A stretch of DNA of 64,000 bases, from assembly GCA_015680685.1 (NCBI GenBank), contig MNCI01000003.1:420206-484205 (forward strand). The letters are read 5' to 3'. The position numbers were made by a program, and so were the translations under genes. Shown piece by piece: positions 10,571 through 22,959 of the stretch. Position 1 is the stretch's first letter, and each line of letters opens with the position of its first letter. Under the pieces are notes generated by a model. That model was not told the origin of the DNA and did no database searches. It worked only from the letters and a program-made list of their open reading frames with translations. The DNA comes from Gnetum montanum. Its lineage: Eukaryota > Streptophyta > Gnetopsida > Gnetales > Gnetaceae.

Positions 10571-13100
10571 ATTCCAACTTAGTCTAGTCAACTTAAGGGT
10601 GGGGTCAATCCCACAAAATGGATTTACAATGTGGTCAACCAAATTTATGTAGGTGACTTAATTGTGAGAAATTGAAACTTTTTTGATTTTCTAATTGTGA
10701 TAACTTTACAATTCAAATGAGTTTTGAGCTAATATTGGACTTAGTGGAAAGATCATTTTACAATCTATAATCCTATCAAATTTTATATCAACTAAAATTT
10801 ATTTGATTTTTTATATGTGACTTAAAAAAGAACTCTTAGATAAAAATATTTAGGTTCCCGAGTAGAAATTGATCATTTTTAATTTTTAAGAGAAATATCT
10901 TTACAATCCAAGAGATTTATGGAGTATGTAAATAGTTGATATGAAGATCTTTAAACAATCAACATTTTTGAAAAATTTATACTGTATGACGATGCTGACG
11001 AACATCCGTGTAATTATATACATAAACGCTTTGTATTCTGCCAAAGATACTGACAATTATGTGCGCTTTTGCTCTTTAACGAAAAATTCAAATGCACCGA
11101 TTCTTTGTCATTTAACAATAACAATCATATTTTCTGGAAGGCAATTAGCTTTTACTTGGTTTATCGGCTGCTAAATATTTTTCCTATTAATAATATTGAT
11201 TCTTTTCCAAGGCTTGGATTCACGAAACAAAATGGTTCCATGTAAATGTACTAAATCGTGTCTATTATTTGAGGTTCTCTAATGCAAAGGGTCAATGATA
11301 AAATGGTCCGGGCCCATTCACTAGTAACCTTCGGGCCCATGCACCAATAATGTTGTGGAGAACAAGAATTTATCTGTTTTATAAAATTATATTGATAAGA
11401 GTATTTGGATGTGTTTTATATGGAAATGAAAATTAGGTCCTTGTCAAATCACTAAGGTAAGGAAATATATTGTATTGTATATAATAGGTGATTTGACATT
11501 AGGATTTTAAATGCTTGAAATTAGATTAAACCATTATTTTCTTAGTAACATTCCATGTATACATGAAGTTACAATCTTGAGGTTAATGCATTTAGTTTAT
11601 CTCTTTGAACTATTAAATTATAATTTACCATGTACATGAAGAAAAGACACATTTTTAAAATACATGATTCACTTAAGATAGGATGATATAATAATATAAA
11701 GTCTTCATAGTTAATGAGGCATTATTCATGTGGTCACAACATGAAGTTTGTGATGTGTAAGTGACAAGTTCAATTCCATAGTCATATTATTCTAACATGG
11801 TTATATTCCTCTATAATAATTCTAATGCATCATGTTGGCCCAATGTCTTAGGGTGTACCTATAGTCAAATTATCCTCCCTAAGAGAATGTGAAGACTTCA
11901 TACTAGTATTAATGCTAGGCTTTAAATAGAGAATTACAAAGATGTTTAAGTCCTAGTTGGTGCCTTTCTAGTTGCATCATCTAGTGAGCATTAACTATCT
12001 TGTATTGCTTAGTATCATAACCTAAAACTTTGCATACGTTGACTCATTAATTTAATGCATGGTTTTAAATATTTAAATTAATGTTTTTAAATATATTTCT
12101 ATAAGTTATTTTAATTTCATGAATTAAATAATAGAATTACATTATTGCTTTATTTATGTGAATAGAATTTGTTTATTAAAGTATTTTGTTAATGTTTTGT
12201 ATCCTTGTTTCTTATTATTATTGATACTTATTTATCACCATAAAGCTAATCAAATTGAAAGTTGCAAACAATACACTTAGGAAAAAAATTTAAAAAGCCT
12301 TATCAAACTTAAATCACATTAAATGTAAAAAACCCTAAGTACATATAAATTCCTCCTTAAATAGTAGTACATGCAAACTTTGGTTTATAGACTCTTGTTT
12401 AGACTATGTATGAAATAAGTTTTATCGTAGAGCTCATGCTATGGCTAGATTAAGTGTTCTACTTAAGCTAAAATGTTATCATTATTTGATGGTATACAAC
12501 CTACCATGATGTAATATGTCAATTGAATATAATTTAAAAGAAACCCTGACATCATTTGAATGGATCTTTCCAACAAAATTAATTAAGGTTTAAGTATTAT
12601 AGTTTGTTAAGAATAATAAAACAATATTTCATGTAAAGGCTAACTAAGTACAACATATTATTAGTCATTAATCTAGAATTTCATACCCTTTTTCTAAGAG
12701 AGAGAGAGAAACGACCCAGGAATATTTTATCTCACAAATCACTAATAAAACCATAAAATACATTTGATAAGAAGTTGATGTGAAATAGCTTTTTGGTTGA
12801 GAATCTTAGATTCATCACTTAATTTCAATGGGTTAACCAGTTAATTTAATTTACCATAATATGACTTAGTAATGCTAAACCTGGAACCCTAAGGTTATAT
12901 TTTAAGATGGAGATTCTTAAGTGAACAAAAGATATACCTTTATAATGAATAAAAAGTATTCATTCTTCTAATATTACATACATCCATTTCAAAGTTTTAA
13001 AATTATATTCTAAGATCTATTAAAAATATGTATTGAATTATTATCTGAAAAGCCAAACAACAAATAATTTTAAATAATCCACAAAAGTAGAAAGTATCTA
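10571..13100. other. AT-rich intergenic stretch with a CpG-retaining patch
   Basis: I see no credible gene. Most of it is AT-rich and nearly free of CpG. About 10985-11345 is an exception, with more than a dozen CpGs. A 77-codon frame at 10941-11174 lies in this patch but matches nothing I recognise. A possible degenerate SINE with an AAGTTCAATTCC B-box-like motif lies near 11705-11790. An (AG)n run sits near 12700. Confidence 0.5.
11306..11345. promoter_or_regulatory. Paired GGGCCCA motifs (site-II-like)
   Basis: TCCGGGCCCATTCAC and TTCGGGCCCATGCAC occur about 23 bp apart. TGGGCC/GGCCCA site II elements, often in pairs, are known in plant promoters of housekeeping genes and bind TCP factors. 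The pair sits at the edge of a CpG-retaining patch. No gene is visible downstream on either strand, so this may be chance or a promoter relic. Confidence 0.25.
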
Positions 13101-13102
13101 GT

Positions 13103-13215
13103 ATACCAATACACAAGGTTGTAGATGAAAATGAATTTAGATTACCAATACACAAAGCTTTGATGAAAATGAGTCTAGATTTCCAATACATAAAGCTTCA
13201 GATGATTGTTGATGT
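13103..13215. repeat. Tandem repeat, about 39-40 bp, three copies
   Basis: The units begin ACCAATACACAAGG (13105), ACCAATACACAAAGC (13144) and CCAATACATAAAGCTTC (13184), each followed by a GATGAAAATGA-like segment. Copies differ by several bases. A second short duplication containing GATAAATGATCACTACC occurs at about 13317 and 13367. Confidence 0.7.
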
Positions 13216-13219
13216 AAAA

Positions 13220-15057
13220 ATGAACCTTGCTAGTTGATGCACAAAGCTTCAAATTATAGTTGCTAAAAGCCTAATGCTAAGAAACTGTATCCCAAAAAAG
13301 CAAATGCAACAAAAATGGATAAATGATCACTACCATGCCAAAAAGAAAAAAAGACAACAAAGATTGATAAATGATCACTACCCAATAGTCTTTAGGTCTT
13401 TAAACTACTACAAAAGTTTGGCTAATTTTTTAACTTATCATGTAAGGAATAAAGATACTAAATAAAAACTTTGGAACTATCAGTAGGTGGCCACTGTGGA
13501 GTTCCTTCATTGAGATGCAGGTGTTGTTTCTTCCACTGGCCAAGTCCAAGATAAGAGTGGTGCGAAATTTGGTGATCCACAAATGACACCAACCAACAGT
13601 ACATTTCACTTAAGATTAAATTATTTATATAATAAATGAAGTAAGTTTTGGATTTCACATAAAATGGAAAAAAATATATTTTTTGTTGTAAGTTTATACA
13701 TTTATATCTAAAGGATTATGAAGATAATTTAAGATGCTTGATTTTAAGTGATATAGTCATTTTACTAAGTGAGTCCTAGGAAGGCTTCCTTTTACATGCC
13801 ATGGAAGTTTTATTGCGCTGATCTTAAGAGTCTCTTATGCAAAACTAATATCTCCATAATTATCATTTCCCCTATGAGGGATTCTAAATCACTTCCAACT
13901 TTTTTTTTCAATGTTGAATTTTCTACTTCTTCTATCGATGAGGGAAATTTTGTTAATTCTCACAATGCAAATTTACAAACTAGCAAGAAAAATTTTCTAA
14001 GACCTTCTTGTAATGATACTGCTACAACTAAGATGCTTGACTTTGTTCTTAGTCATGATCTATACAAGTCAATAGTTATTGATCTTATATAATAATATGT
14101 GTTCATTCAAATTTTAGGTTACCTACTTCATAATCGATGTTTTGCTTTGTAGCCAAGCAATGTGATGCAAACATAATAGTGAAGTTATTTATGCCAAGTA
14201 ATATTCTTGTTTTCTTCTACTTGTTGAGCTAAGTAATTATTCAATGGTGCAAAGTACCATAAATATAAGATCAATTATACATTAGGATATAATGTTAATC
14301 ATTTATAAATGGACTCCAAATTTTAATCTCCAATCCAAAGAATACTCTAAAGCTCTACGTTTTATCAAGCTATTTAGTCTTCTATTTATTTTTCAGAAAG
14401 AAAAATAGAAAATTATTAATCTTCTTAGTCTCATTAAACATATGGAATCTATTTCCACATTATTTAGTTCTCATAGATGCTTCTTTGTTGAAATTAATCT
14501 TCTTAATATTAAAAAAATTAGTATTATAAGAAGAGAGAAGACTTATATTCAAGTAATTACATATTATATTTAGGATATTTGTTTAATGATTGTTTATTTC
14601 CAATTAGGAAAAATGTTGATAAAGATAAAAATGGATTAAAGTTGGGTATAAAAAAATATTTTGAATTTGAAGATATGAAAAATTATGTTAATGTTAATGG
14701 TAAGTATGATCAAATTACAATAAAGAAACTATGAAACATAGAAGATTTTGTGAATGTTTATCTCATAAGGCAACTCTATTCTTATCTAACAAGAACATTA
14801 GCAACTCAAATATTAAAACTAATAGAACTATTAGTATATACTCTCAATGTAAAGTCAATATTAAGTAGTGAAGTAAGGGTGTTGCATAATGTATATCATA
14901 ATTTTCTTATATGTATTCAAATGTTGGTATTTTACTATAGCTTTCTATTGCTAATTCAAATCCTTTTGCTTTTATAAATTCAAGAACAAATGTTGAAAGT
15001 GATGTAAATATTGTTAAAGTAGGGGTTATTCTCCCTACAAATAATTAAGTTTCCTCT
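13220..15057. other. AT-rich intergenic stretch, no gene seen
   Basis: Frames of 60-110 codons occur (for example 13769-14092 plus) but have no recognisable domains, biased codon use or partner exons. The region is AT-rich with scattered homopolymer runs. I see nothing I can name. Confidence 0.5.
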
Positions 15058-15340
15058 ATTTTATTTTCATTTGAGGAGGGGGTGGAGGTGGGTGGGGGGT
15101 AATGGATGCCATTTGGATGAGGAGGATAGGGGTGTGCAATTGGTGAAGGTGGGGAGAGAAGGGGGGAGGGGGCATGTATTTGGAACCTTGAAATAATTAT
15201 AATATAGGTACATATTAAGATAGGTAGTTCAATTAAAACTTGATAACTTAGCATTGCCCACCAGAATTGAACCCATGACTTGGAGCTTTCAAATCAAGAG
15301 TCTTACAACTAAGTTAATATCTTATTTTTAGTGGTAAGAA
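15058..15340 (-). mobile_element. tRNA-derived SINE-like repeat S1 with C-rich tail
   Basis: On the minus strand the body (about 15340 to 15182) has an A-box-like TTAACTTAGTTGTAAGACTC. About 35 bp later comes a B-box-like GGGTTCAATTCTGG. The body ends ATTATTTCAAGGTTCCA. A 120-base pyrimidine tail rich in CCCACC and CCCCCTCC follows (15058-15181; G-rich on the plus strand). RNA polymerase III A/B boxes in this arrangement define tRNA-derived SINEs. The same body and ending recur in S2, S3 and S6. Confidence 0.65.
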
Positions 15341-15890
15341 TATTTAGGGGTTGATGGTGTTAAACCAATGGTAAGAATATTTAGACAAGAATACCATTTA
15401 AGGAAGGCACCTTAATATTTGATTTTCTAATAATATTGATTATAACATTGTATACATGAGTAAACATCCTTAAAATGGGAATGTTTTTTCTTTTCATGTT
15501 AGTTTTGGTGCTCTCTACTTAGTGATAAGCTTGTGATGTCTTTGGAATATTGTATTTTGCTTATTATGAGCACTATTTTTAGGATTCAACCATCCTATGG
15601 AATTATAAAAAATTATGTTACACCCACATTTTTCATATATAGAGACTATTTGCCTATATGTTATTTAAAAGAGAGAAGATGGGGAAAGGGATCTCCAAAT
15701 TTGAAACAATCTAATTATATTTACATCCCAATAGTTAAATTACAAAGGAATGACATCAAGAAAAGAAGTTCCATTGAATTCATGACATACATTAATCTAG
15801 AAAGAGTACAAATGGGAAATGAAACTTTAACCTTAGAAATGGTTCTAAAAGAACTATATATAATATCTTTTATGTTTTTGAATAACAATT
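15341..15890. other. AT-rich stretch between SINE-like repeats
   Basis: A 119-codon plus-strand frame spans 15533-15892. It has no motif I recognise and ends at SINE-like repeat S2. Part of the sequence (AAGAATATTTAG, about 15342-15382) is locally duplicated. Nothing else is supported. Confidence 0.4.
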
Positions 15891-16040
15891 AGGTGTTAGC
15901 TTACTGGTACGACTCTTGATATGAAAACTCCAAATCATAGATTCAATTATGGTAAGCAATGCTAAGCTATATAACTTGGGGTATACCTGTATTATAATTA
16001 TTTTAGGATCCAACAACCATCATCCATCCCCATCCTTTTG
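15891..16040 (+). mobile_element. tRNA-derived SINE-like repeat S2
   Basis: An A-box-like GGTGTTAGCTTACTGGTACG is followed by a B-box-like AGATTCAATTATGG. The body ends ATTATTTTAGGATCCAAC at about 16013. A short CATCCATCCCCATCC tail follows. It has the same layout as S1 and S3. Confidence 0.65.
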
Positions 16041-16140
16041 TATGTTTGAATTATAATATTTGTTGTTATAAATTAGATAATTTACTCAAAGTAGCTACAA
16101 AATAAATTACGATACTAATATGTATAGTGTTTACAATTAA

Positions 16141-16406
16141 TGAGGTATTAGCCTAGTGTTAAGGCTCTTGATTTAGATATTTCAAGTTCTCAATTTTATT
16201 CTAGTGGTTGATGCTAAGTTATAAAATTCTAATTGAACTATATATCTTGGGGTGTATCTATGTTTGAATTATTTTAGGTTCTAATACACACATACATACA
16301 ATCCTCCACATCCTCCTCCCTTGCCTAGCCCAGCACCACCACCACACATCCCCCTCCCTCCTACCCCCAACGCCCCCATGCCCACCACCTTGCCCCCGCC
16401 ACCCAC
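16141..16406 (+). mobile_element. tRNA-derived SINE-like repeat S3 with long C-rich tail
   Basis: The A-box-like motif is TATTAGCCTAGTGTTAAGG. The B-box region is degenerate (AGTTCTCAATTTTATTC). The body ends ATTATTTTAGGTTCTAAT at about 16286. A CATACATACA run and more than 90 bases of CCTCC, CCACC and CCCCC motifs follow and run straight into an assembly gap. The body aligns with S2 for about 140 bp. Confidence 0.65.
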
Positions 16407-16445
16407 NNNNNNNNNNNNNNNNNNNNNNNNNNNNNNNNNNNNNNN
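16407..16445. other. Assembly gap (39 N)
   Basis: This run of N begins exactly where the C-rich tail of S3 is densest, which suggests sequencing failure in the pyrimidine tract. The true gap size is unknown. Confidence 0.95.
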
Positions 16446-16860
16446 CAATCTATAGTATTTATAATGGAGAAATAGAAAAAAAAATTGAAGAAGAGATAAA
16501 ATTAAATTTATGGATTACAATCTATGCCAAAGAATAGAAAAAGTTTAGACTTAAATTTTATAAGACATTAGACTTCTACATCAAGTTTCTAGACAAAGAA
16601 AGAAAAGAAATCAAAGATGAAAATCTATATCTTAAAGAACTTTTCAAGGAGGAGAAAGAAGCATATGCACTAGTCTATATAACAATAAAGGGAGATGTTT
16701 AGGAAAAAGAAGAAAAGAAAATAATTAAATCTTCGAGACCTAATCAAATTCAAGAATCTAGATAAGTTTAAAACACATTCACAACAAACGTTTGAAAGAA
16801 AAACCATAAAGTTCAATACACAAAAACCAAGAATTCACAAGAACAAAAAAGTGGGAAGGC
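16446..16860 (+). pseudogene. Lys/Glu-rich coding fragment of unknown origin
   Basis: One plus-strand frame reads LNLWITIYAKE, then after a stop KKFRLKFYKTLDFYIKFLDK and KDENLYLKELFKEEKEAYAL, and continues to about 16700. The sustained amphipathic, charged composition looks more like protein-coding sequence than the surrounding AT-rich DNA. I do not recognise the family. It may be a retroelement or host-gene scrap. Confidence 0.25.
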
Positions 16861-16861
16861 G

Positions 16862-16982
16862 TTGGAACCTAAAATCTTTGAAACATAGGTATGCCCTAAG
16901 ATTTATAGAAATTTATAATTCAGTGCTACCTAGTAGAATCAAACCTATGACCTAGGATTAATAGGTGAAGACCTATACCATA
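16862..16982 (-). mobile_element. SINE-like repeat S4, cut by copy C
   Basis: On the minus strand a B-box-like ATAGGTTTGATTCTAC is followed by a body ending AGATTTTAGGTTCCAAC, the same ending as S1-S3. The 5' part with the A box is missing because the LTR of copy C begins at 16983. It resembles S7 (46627) more than S1-S3 (shared TAATCCTAGG before the B box). Confidence 0.55.
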
Positions 16983-17836
16983 TGATGAGTAGTGAGGTAC
17001 CCCTATGCCCAACTATACAAATCACAATTGTTCACATGTAATCTAGTTGAATTTTGTTGACCTTAAGTTCCTACGTGCACTAGTTCTAGGATGTGAAATT
17101 TAATCGTGATAATTGTTGTCTTTCCAACTACACTTGTGGAGCTTAATTGTATGGTTAAGCATAATTGAGGCACATGATTTTTATTATTTTATATTTTATT
17201 CATCTATGATTAACAACAAGTTGAAACTCAATTTACAAACCACTTTAACTAATCTAATTGTTAATTAATAAATAACTATCCTAACATAAGTATTCGATCT
17301 CACTTTCCATGCACATCTTGAACACGTATAATGTTGGTGGGTTATGAAATGTTAAGCATTGCTGGGATTATCGAGGATCATACACATGCTCGAAGCAGTC
17401 GTACTTATGTGCCTAATTAACTACTATTTAATCTAGCTAGCTTACTTTAGCTCAATTACATATTAGTATTAAATAAAATTGCATAAAACATTAAATACAT
17501 GAACAAAATATTTAAGCTAGCCAAGGTGCTACAAGGTTTGATCAGAACACTCATCTTTATTTCCACACACATTGTCGTGCTCAGGTACAATAATTCTCAA
17601 ATAAAGATCCATACACTCAATGACTTCTACTACGGGCACTTTGGAAAATATTCTAACTCTAGAGAAAAGAAACTGTGAGAGCTCTACTATGCTATGATAA
17701 AAAATTATGGAAATCATGTGCCCAAGCACTATCTGTATAGGCCAGCACACATCCCACAATATTGGATATTCAACATCACTTCTTGGACCTGATATTAAGT
17801 ATCTGATATCAAAGCTAGGTAAAATACAATTCATCA
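16983..17836 (-). repeat. 3' LTR of copy C
   Basis: The LTR is 854 bp with plus-strand edges TGATGAGTAGTGAGG and CAATTCATCA. The purine tract GTCATGGGGGTA (minus strand) adjoins at 17837. The expected TATA position (near 17732-17742, CTGTATAGG on plus) is degraded. A decayed palindrome cluster with CTGATATCAAAG lies at 17750-17815. Confidence 0.9.
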
Positions 17837-19790
17837 TACCCCCATGACTAAATGAAAACTTGTCCTCAAGTGAATAAGGAGGAACAAGTCAATTATAAAA
17901 TATTGGGAAGGTATGGGATTATTGACTAACATGCAAACTGACTCAAATGGAACAAACAGACTCTAAGTATCCAAGTATACAAATTTACAATCATTACAAA
18001 ATTGGATGTTCATGACATAGAATTGAACACCTTGGACAAGATTGACATCCAACTCCTCTGGTAGATGAAGAGCGAGGGAGAAGATTTGATGGTCATGAAG
18101 GATCCTCATCGCATGGTGCTACTACTTATCCTTTGGTGAAGATAGTGCTACTTCCAATCCATGCTTATCACTACAATCACAACAAAATTATGGATTAGTG
18201 TGCAATGTGTAATGTATAGCTTTTATATGCCTTGTCTCATTGATAATTACACTTGGCTAGGTTGTGATTATGGTGGTTTGATGCCTTTAATAGTGTTAGA
18301 AAGAAGACTGAAAAATATGGTGAAATAGATAAGTAGTTCATTATTAAATTCTGAAAAGCTCAAATGAAATGAAATGCTTGAAGAGGATTAAAGGATTCAT
18401 AATAATGAAAAAGAGGATTTTAATGAAAAGCATTGTGAAGATGTGCACAATTGGATGTCATTGATGGGTCATGAAAAAGGATTTGATTGTGAGAATGTCT
18501 AAGGATAAAGAACTTAACTAATCTAACTAAAGGGTATGCAAGTGGGTCCTTCCCAAAGTAGGCACATGCCCTTTATTACATTTGCATACCCTCAAACCAA
18601 GGAGTCTATGGGCTCCATGGTTGATTAATGGTTACAGAAAGTTAAGTACGAAAACTTGAAAGAAAATACCTAAGAATTTTAAGACATCAAACTAAGACAT
18701 TGAATAAGAACATGAACAACGACAGTGAGGTGAGGCATGGAAAGAATAGATGGATGAGAGAGAAAGTGGAATGGAGTTCCTAATTAAGGTCACATGAAAT
18801 CCCTTGTGAATTTTGTGATTAAATGACCTGATAAAATCCATCATTAGTCTAGACCAAAACCAACCATGTTCAATGACTTTGCATCACCACTTTAATAGTA
18901 TTCCATCCCCTTGAGACACAAGAGTGATCCCACAAAACAACCACTATCCCTTATTTAAGAAGAAAAGAGAAGAAGGAAGTGAGAAAGGACCTTAGTTAGA
19001 GGGGACCTTCAGGCATGGGTAACATGTCTTTCTAGTTCCATAACCAGTGCTTGTAGCCCGTCTATTTTGTCTAAGGGGTGCACTTTGAATTCCCATCGTT
19101 TTTTTCCTCTTTTTTTTTCTTTTTTGAATTGAGAACTAACCATGAACATACTTATTTAACTTCCTATTATTGGTTGACATGGAATGATAAGAAATCCATG
19201 AAAACACACATGCATCCAAGTAAGCAGAAAGGCACAATGAGTACCGAGTCCCCTTGAAGCCACACCCTATTCAAGCCTTTGAATCTTTTCCAAGTCTAGA
19301 AACTACCAAGCTCACAAGTTCGTTAAGGTTTTATTAATGAAAAAGGCACCTCATACATCTAGAATAAGGAAAACCATAGAGTTTGTGGATGGGTGAATGT
19401 TGTGGACTCAGTACCAATTTCATGAAAAAGAAACCATGTCCTAGTTATCAATAAAAAAATTCAAAGCTAGAATTGAGACACCAACAATCAAATAACCGAA
19501 TAGCACATTCCCACATTAATCAAACCACACTATACCCATTTTGCAATAAGGCATGTTATTATTTAAAAATAACAAGAGAATCACACCAAAAAAAAATTGT
19601 AAAATATTTAAGAAAAATAAAATGTGCTAACGATGCTGTAAAATAAAAATTTTGAAAGATTAATAACATAAAAAAAAGGTATAAGAGAAAGAATGTGTAA
19701 AAAAAAAGGTTGTAAAAATAACATGTAAAAAACATGAAAAAAATAGAGGATCCACTTATATAGTTAGCATGGATGGCCATCTTCCTCACA
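17837..19790 (-). other. 3' spacer of copy C
   Basis: This region is non-coding and parallels 1089-3050 of copy A. It includes the purine tract (17837-17850), a GGCTAGGTTGTGATTATGG block near 18257 and the A-rich GTAAAATAAAAATTTTG-type tandem tract at about 19590-19745. A pyrimidine run lies near 19100-19125. I see no gene. Confidence 0.75.
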
Positions 19791-19799
19791 ACTAACTTG

Positions 19800-21170
19800 A
19801 AAGGAGGAGATCCAAAAGATTGAGCATGGTTGTTCATCTAATGTGGCATTTGTTGCATTGGCTTGCTTAGGCTCATGGAAAGGTTTGACTTGTTGTTTGT
19901 TGACCAGCTACTTTTTGTTTGGGTTCTTAGGTTTGTATATCAACATGATCCTATAAGGAAAAGTTTTTTTAAATGATATAAAGCCCTTCCCACAACATCT
20001 AGAACCTAGTCTATTGAGGTATGTGTGTGGGGTTTCGGTAGAGGACATTATTCCCCTGTTGAAATTTGACTTTCCTAATTCTAAGGTCATGGCATTTCTT
20101 GTTAAATGCCTTATGCAACACGTTAGATGATAGGGCCACTAATCGATTTTCATCTAGTAGGTTGAAATTCATTTATCTTTTTTTTTTTTTTGCACTAGAC
20201 TTAAGTCAAGGTCAAGGTCATAAGCTGTTGAAAGTGTATGGAGCTTAGATTAAATAGGAAGGGTTGGCAATCTTTTATACACCAACTCATAATGAGACTA
20301 GCGAATAGGAAGTTTCCATGTTGAGCGGTAGGCCCAAAGGGCATCATTGAGTTTCATGCTCCAATCTCTCCTATATTTGCTAATACTTCTCATTATAATC
20401 TTTGTGATCTCCCTATTAGTAACCTCAACTTAATCATTGGCTTTGGGGTCATAGGGTATTATTAGTTTATGTTCAACCCTCAAGCGTTACATAAGATTTC
20501 GAAAGGTAGTGCCTATAAAGTGGGTTTCATTATTGGAAATTAATGCATGTGGCACACCAAACCTATTTACAATATTCTATTGTATAAATCAAGTAGTAGT
20601 AGAAGATGTATAGTTGGTAACAGCTACTACTTTTGCCCATTTTGTACAATAGTCAATAGTGACTATGATGTATGCCTTTCTATTTAACATGGGTGTGATG
20701 GGACCCATGAAGTTAATGCCCAAGATGTCAAAGGATTCTAGTGGTTGAATCCATTGTTGAGATTCCTCCATTCAAGTAGTCATTCCACCATCTTGTTAGC
20801 AATGTTCATAAGAGTGGACAAATTGGTAAGCATCCCTAAAAATTATTAGCCAATAACACCCTACCATCAAGATTTAATTATCATGCATCACCCAGGATAG
20901 TGGCCCCCACAAGGACCCTCATGAGCATCCTGGAAAACATGTAGTTGATTAGCATTGGGGACACACCAATAAACTAGACCATCAGTGCATACTTTCTAGA
21001 GGTGTTTGTTGATTTCCATGAAGCATTTCACCTGGTAAAGAAACTGTTGTTTCTTTCGGTGGTCCAATCCTTGTGGCATCTCTTTACTAAGAAGATAGGT
21101 GAGAATGTCATTGTACCATTTATAATGAATGGGAAATTATTTAGTTATAGCCCTCGTAAGGAAAATTTCA
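19800..21170 (-). pseudogene. Integrase pseudogene of copy C
   Basis: The core begins PLESFDILGINFMGPI (about 20690-20745) and continues YIIVTIDYCTKWAKVVAV (20589-20690). The first catalytic Asp is Asn here (GINFMGP against GIDFMGS in copy A). The second reads ISNNETHF near 20530 and is also Asn. The Trp expected in FDxWGIDF is Leu. The C-terminal part near 20010-20080 keeps the NPTHTxQ-like segment. Stops break the frame, so this is a dead integrase. Confidence 0.87.
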
Positions 21171-21179
21171 TCAAGAAAT

Positions 21180-21600
21180 AGATCAGATAATGAGCTTTCC
21201 TCCTCTTCATTGTCCCATCACAACCGAGACAAGTGATCAATGATCACATTCTAAGTTTCCTTTTGATCTATCATTGTAAGATTGAATTCCTACAAGATCA
21301 TCAACCAATAAATGACATGGGGGCTTACCATTGGATTATTTTTTAGGAAGCAAATCACACTATAGTCCATGTACACAAACACTTTGTATCTAAGCACATA
21401 ATGCCTAAACTTCTCTAGAGCAAACACCACTGCCATCAATTCTTTTTCTGTGGTGGTGTAGTCTAGTTGTGCACCCACAATGCTTTGGCTTGCGTAGTGG
21501 ATGTAATATGGATGTTTCTTGTTGTCCAACTACATAAGCATAGCCCCCAAGGCATAATTTGATGCATCTATCATGATATAGAATGGTTTGGACCAGTTAG
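21180..21600 (-). pseudogene. RNase H pseudogene of copy C
   Basis: A readable stretch at 21290-21529 contains HYASQSIVGAQLDYTTTEKE, then VVFALEKFRHYVLRYKVFVY and SPHVIYWLMIL. This is the typical Ty3/gypsy RNase H. The Asp-His of the expected YTDHxA motif reads YMDYSV, keeping the Asp. The C-terminal DHLSRL-like end (about 21215-21235) is in a different frame. Confidence 0.87.
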
Positions 21601-22910
21601 GTGCTCATAGAATTGGGTTCTCTACGAGCTTCTGATTGAGGCTTTGGAATGTGTTTTCACATTCCTTGGTCCAAACAAATGAAGCATCTTTCTTTGTTAT
21701 CTTGACCAAAAATTTTGTGATCATAGAGAAATTCTCTATAAATCACCGGTAGTAGCTAGTGTGTCTAAGGAATGACCAAACATTATTGACGATTTCTAGT
21801 TGATGAGTAATTCCTTGGATGATCCTTATTCTTTTAGGATTAACCTCAATCACTTCTTATGAGATTCTGTGCCCCAATACAATGCCCTCCTAGACCATTA
21901 GATGACTCTTTTTCCAATTGAGCCATAGATTTGTTTCCATACATCTTTTGAGTACTTTCTCAAGGTGGTCTAGGACTTTCTCAAATGTAACTTCATAGGT
22001 GAAGAAATCATCCATGAGGACTTCCACCCTACTACTAATTTGCTATTAAAAAATACTCAAAACCAGGTGTTGGAATGTAGCAATGGCATTACATAGACCA
22101 AAATTCATCTTACGATATGCAAAGGTCTCCCAAGGACTCATGAACGTTTTTTTTTGGCTTGGTCTTTTGACACGATGTGGATTTGGTTATAGCCACTATA
22201 ACCATCTAGAAAACTATAATATCAATGCCCAAAGATGGTGTCCAACACTTGATCAACAAATGAAAACAAAAAATAACCTTTGAATGTTTCCATATTCAAC
22301 AACTAAATATCAATGTAGACCTGCCACTTACCACCTTTCTTTAGCACAATTACAAGTGGACTAATCCACTCACTATTCATAATGGGATAGAGAAACCCTA
22401 CCTTGAGGAGTTGTTTAATTTCCTCTTTCATGATCTACTTCAATTTGGGGTTCAATAACCTCTATGGTTATCTCTTTGGCTTCATGGATGGGTTAGTGTA
22501 GATATAATGTTGACATAGCCTAGGATCATCCTTGTGAGTTTAGGATATGACCAAGCAAAGTCTATTGACCATTTGTCAACCATATTAACATCATTTATTT
22601 CTATTCTGGAGTAATATTTGCATTGATTATTACTAGCTTCTTATTTTTCAAGAATGCATATTTCATTCCAGTAGGTAGAGTTTTTAACTCAAGGGGCTCT
22701 TGCTTAAAATTTTTAGGAATTTTCAACTCTCCCCAATAGGTATCATAATTTGCATTATTGAAGAGTTGGTGATGAACTTGCTCTAGTTTATCCATGCCTA
22801 TGACAAAAGTGTATGTCAGGCTCTTAGTAGGTTCCATGCACATTATGCTACTTTTAGGATCAATGGTCAACCATTGGATGTCCTCTTTTTTTATGGTTGA
22901 AGTGTACAAA
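21601..22910 (-). pseudogene. Reverse transcriptase pseudogene of copy C
   Basis: The active-site motif reads VLMDDFFTYE near 21995-22025, so the MDD Asp pair is retained. An upstream linker peptide is readable at 22601-22909 (IQWLTIDPKSS ... MKYAFLKNKKLVIINANITPE), matching the sequence after protease in copies A and B. Copy B keeps the first part of this linker and then jumps to the end of integrase. Stops elsewhere make C's RT non-functional. Confidence 0.85.
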
Positions 22911-22959
22911 CACCTTTGAATAACTACTTCAGGGGCACACTACTTGCATGCAAAAATAG

